From assembly GCA_013329085.1 (NCBI GenBank), contig DUKX01000194.1, positions 999 to 8,561 on the forward strand: 7,563 nt of DNA. Direction: 5' to 3'. A program made the position numbers and the translations under genes. Below are positions 7,129 through 7,563 of the stretch, piece by piece. The DNA is from Methanofastidiosum sp. Its GTDB lineage: Archaea; Methanobacteriota_B; Thermococci; Methanofastidiosales; Methanofastidiosaceae. Within the stretch, counting starts at the first letter, position 1; each line of letters begins with the position of its first letter. Below the pieces are notes generated by a model, which was not told where the DNA came from, ran no database searches, and worked only from the letters and a program-made list of their open reading frames with translations.

Positions 7129-7563
7129 TTATATTTCCCTCCCAACTGCTTTTGCTATCTGCTTTAAATCTTCCATGAGTTTTGAAAAAGCACTCAAGGA
7201 AATAGTTTGATCTGCATCACTTATTGCCCTATCTGGGTCAGGATGTGTTTCTATCAATAATCCATCTGCGCCACAGGCAACTGATGCTTTAGCCATAGGG
7301 AGAACTAAACTCCTCCTACCAGTACCATGACTTGGATCCGATATTATAGGTAGATGGCTCTCATCTTTTATGGCTGGAATTATACTAAGATCAAGAGTAT
7401 TCCTAGAGTAATCAGAGAAAGTCCTGATACCTCTCTCACATAATATGACGTTTTCATTTCCCCCATTCAGTATGTACTCTGCAGCCCCAAGAAATTCTGC
7501 CATTGTTGCCCACATTCCTCTCTTTAGAAGTACTGGTTTGTCACATTTTCCAAGCTCTTTTAG
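7129..7563 (-). CDS. Second DAHP synthase, C-terminal part (5' end cut by window edge)
   Basis: Same reaction and family as the adjacent aroF. The frame is open to the window edge, so the visible 144 codons are only the C-terminal part; the Met at 7515 lies inside the conserved KRGMWAT motif and is not a start. The piece aligns without gaps to aroF residues 197-340, about 103 of 144 identical (hand count). His (DPSHG), Glu and Asp metal ligands are all present, and it keeps the usual EtHPdP where aroF has EaHTdP. It ends in GREI like aroF, then TAA directly followed by the aroF ATG. The missing N-terminal half may hold a ferredoxin-like, ACT or chorismate mutase domain; this cannot be judged here. 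A tandem duplication giving two isozymes, perhaps with different feedback control, is the likely history (inference). Confidence 0.93.
   Translation of the reverse strand, partial: LKELGKCDKPVLLKRGMWATMAEFLGAAEYILNGGNENVILCERGIRTFSDYSRNTLDLSIIPAIKDESHLPIISDPSHGTGRRSLVLPMAKASVACGADGLLIETHPDPDRAISDADQTISLSAFSKLMEDLKQIAKAVGREI
7509..7563. repeat. 55-bp direct repeat, copy at the window edge
   Basis: Partner of 6486-6540. The repeat may continue past position 7563, where the window stops. It lies within the second DAHP synthase gene. Confidence 0.9.

Noticed and set aside
7513..7515. ATG at 7515 as the start of a short 128-residue gene
   Set aside because: The Met is inside the conserved KRGMWAT motif and the frame continues without a stop to the window edge, so the gene is merely cut by the edge.
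6106..7563. KDO8P synthase for one of the two paralogs
   Set aside because: Both carry LCERGIRTF and DPSHGTGRR motifs of type I-beta DAHP synthase, and aroF has the N-terminal ferredoxin-like domain; the shikimate operon context agrees.
1..7563. Defence system, mobile element, CRISPR, riboswitch, tRNA or other novel system
   Set aside because: The window is filled by eight recognisable aromatic biosynthesis genes with almost no intergenic space. I saw no repeat arrays, transposase, integrase, attachment sites or structured leader.

Overview
The window is a single, fully packed run of aromatic amino acid biosynthesis genes, all on the minus strand, with both ends cut inside genes. In transcription order (right to left) it reads: the C-terminal part of a DAHP synthase; a second, complete type I-beta DAHP synthase (aroF); 3-dehydroquinate synthase (aroB); a fused 3-dehydroquinate dehydratase/shikimate dehydrogenase (aroDE); EPSP synthase (aroA); P-loop shikimate kinase (aroK); chorismate synthase (aroC); and the N-terminal part of prephenate dehydrogenase (tyrA). 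Every one of the seven steps from erythrose-4-phosphate plus PEP to chorismate is encoded here, followed by the first committed enzyme of the tyrosine branch. Gene order nearly follows reaction order; only aroA and aroK are swapped (steps 6 then 5).

Layout: 7129-7563 partial DAHP synthase; 6106-7128 aroF; 5007-6104 aroB; 3505-5010 aroDE; 2235-3515 aroA; 1726-2238 aroK; 653-1726 aroC; 1-647 (or 656) partial tyrA. Neighbouring genes abut or overlap: 0 nt, 1 nt, 4-nt TTGA overlap, 11-nt overlap, 4-nt TTGA overlap, 1-nt TAATG overlap, then a 4-nt GTGA overlap or a 5-nt gap at tyrA. There is no room for an intergenic promoter or terminator, so one polycistronic, translationally coupled transcript is the natural reading. 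Its promoter lies beyond the right edge and its end beyond the left edge. I see no RNA genes, CRISPR, mobile elements or non-coding stretch longer than about 10 bases.

Organism: the DNA is AT-rich, Arg codons are mostly AGA and ATA (Ile) is frequent. Shine-Dalgarno sequences are clear at most genes, and TTG and GTG starts are used. A type I-beta DAHP synthase with a Thermotoga-like N-terminal domain, a type I dehydroquinate dehydratase and the gene order (aroF-aroB-aroD/E-...-aroC-tyrA) recall clusters of Thermococcales-like archaea. The shikimate kinase, however, is the P-loop type usual in bacteria and not the GHMP type usual in archaea. The window therefore suggests an AT-rich anaerobe or thermophile-related lineage, either bacterial or an archaeon with a bacterial-type kinase; the sequence alone does not decide.

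Nothing here looks like a previously undescribed system. The points worth a second look are the tandem DAHP synthase paralogs with a nearly identical 55-bp block at the window edge, the aroDE fusion with a changed shikimate-binding S-x-S motif, the TTG start codons inside TTGA overlaps, and a perfect 11-bp inverted repeat within aroB.
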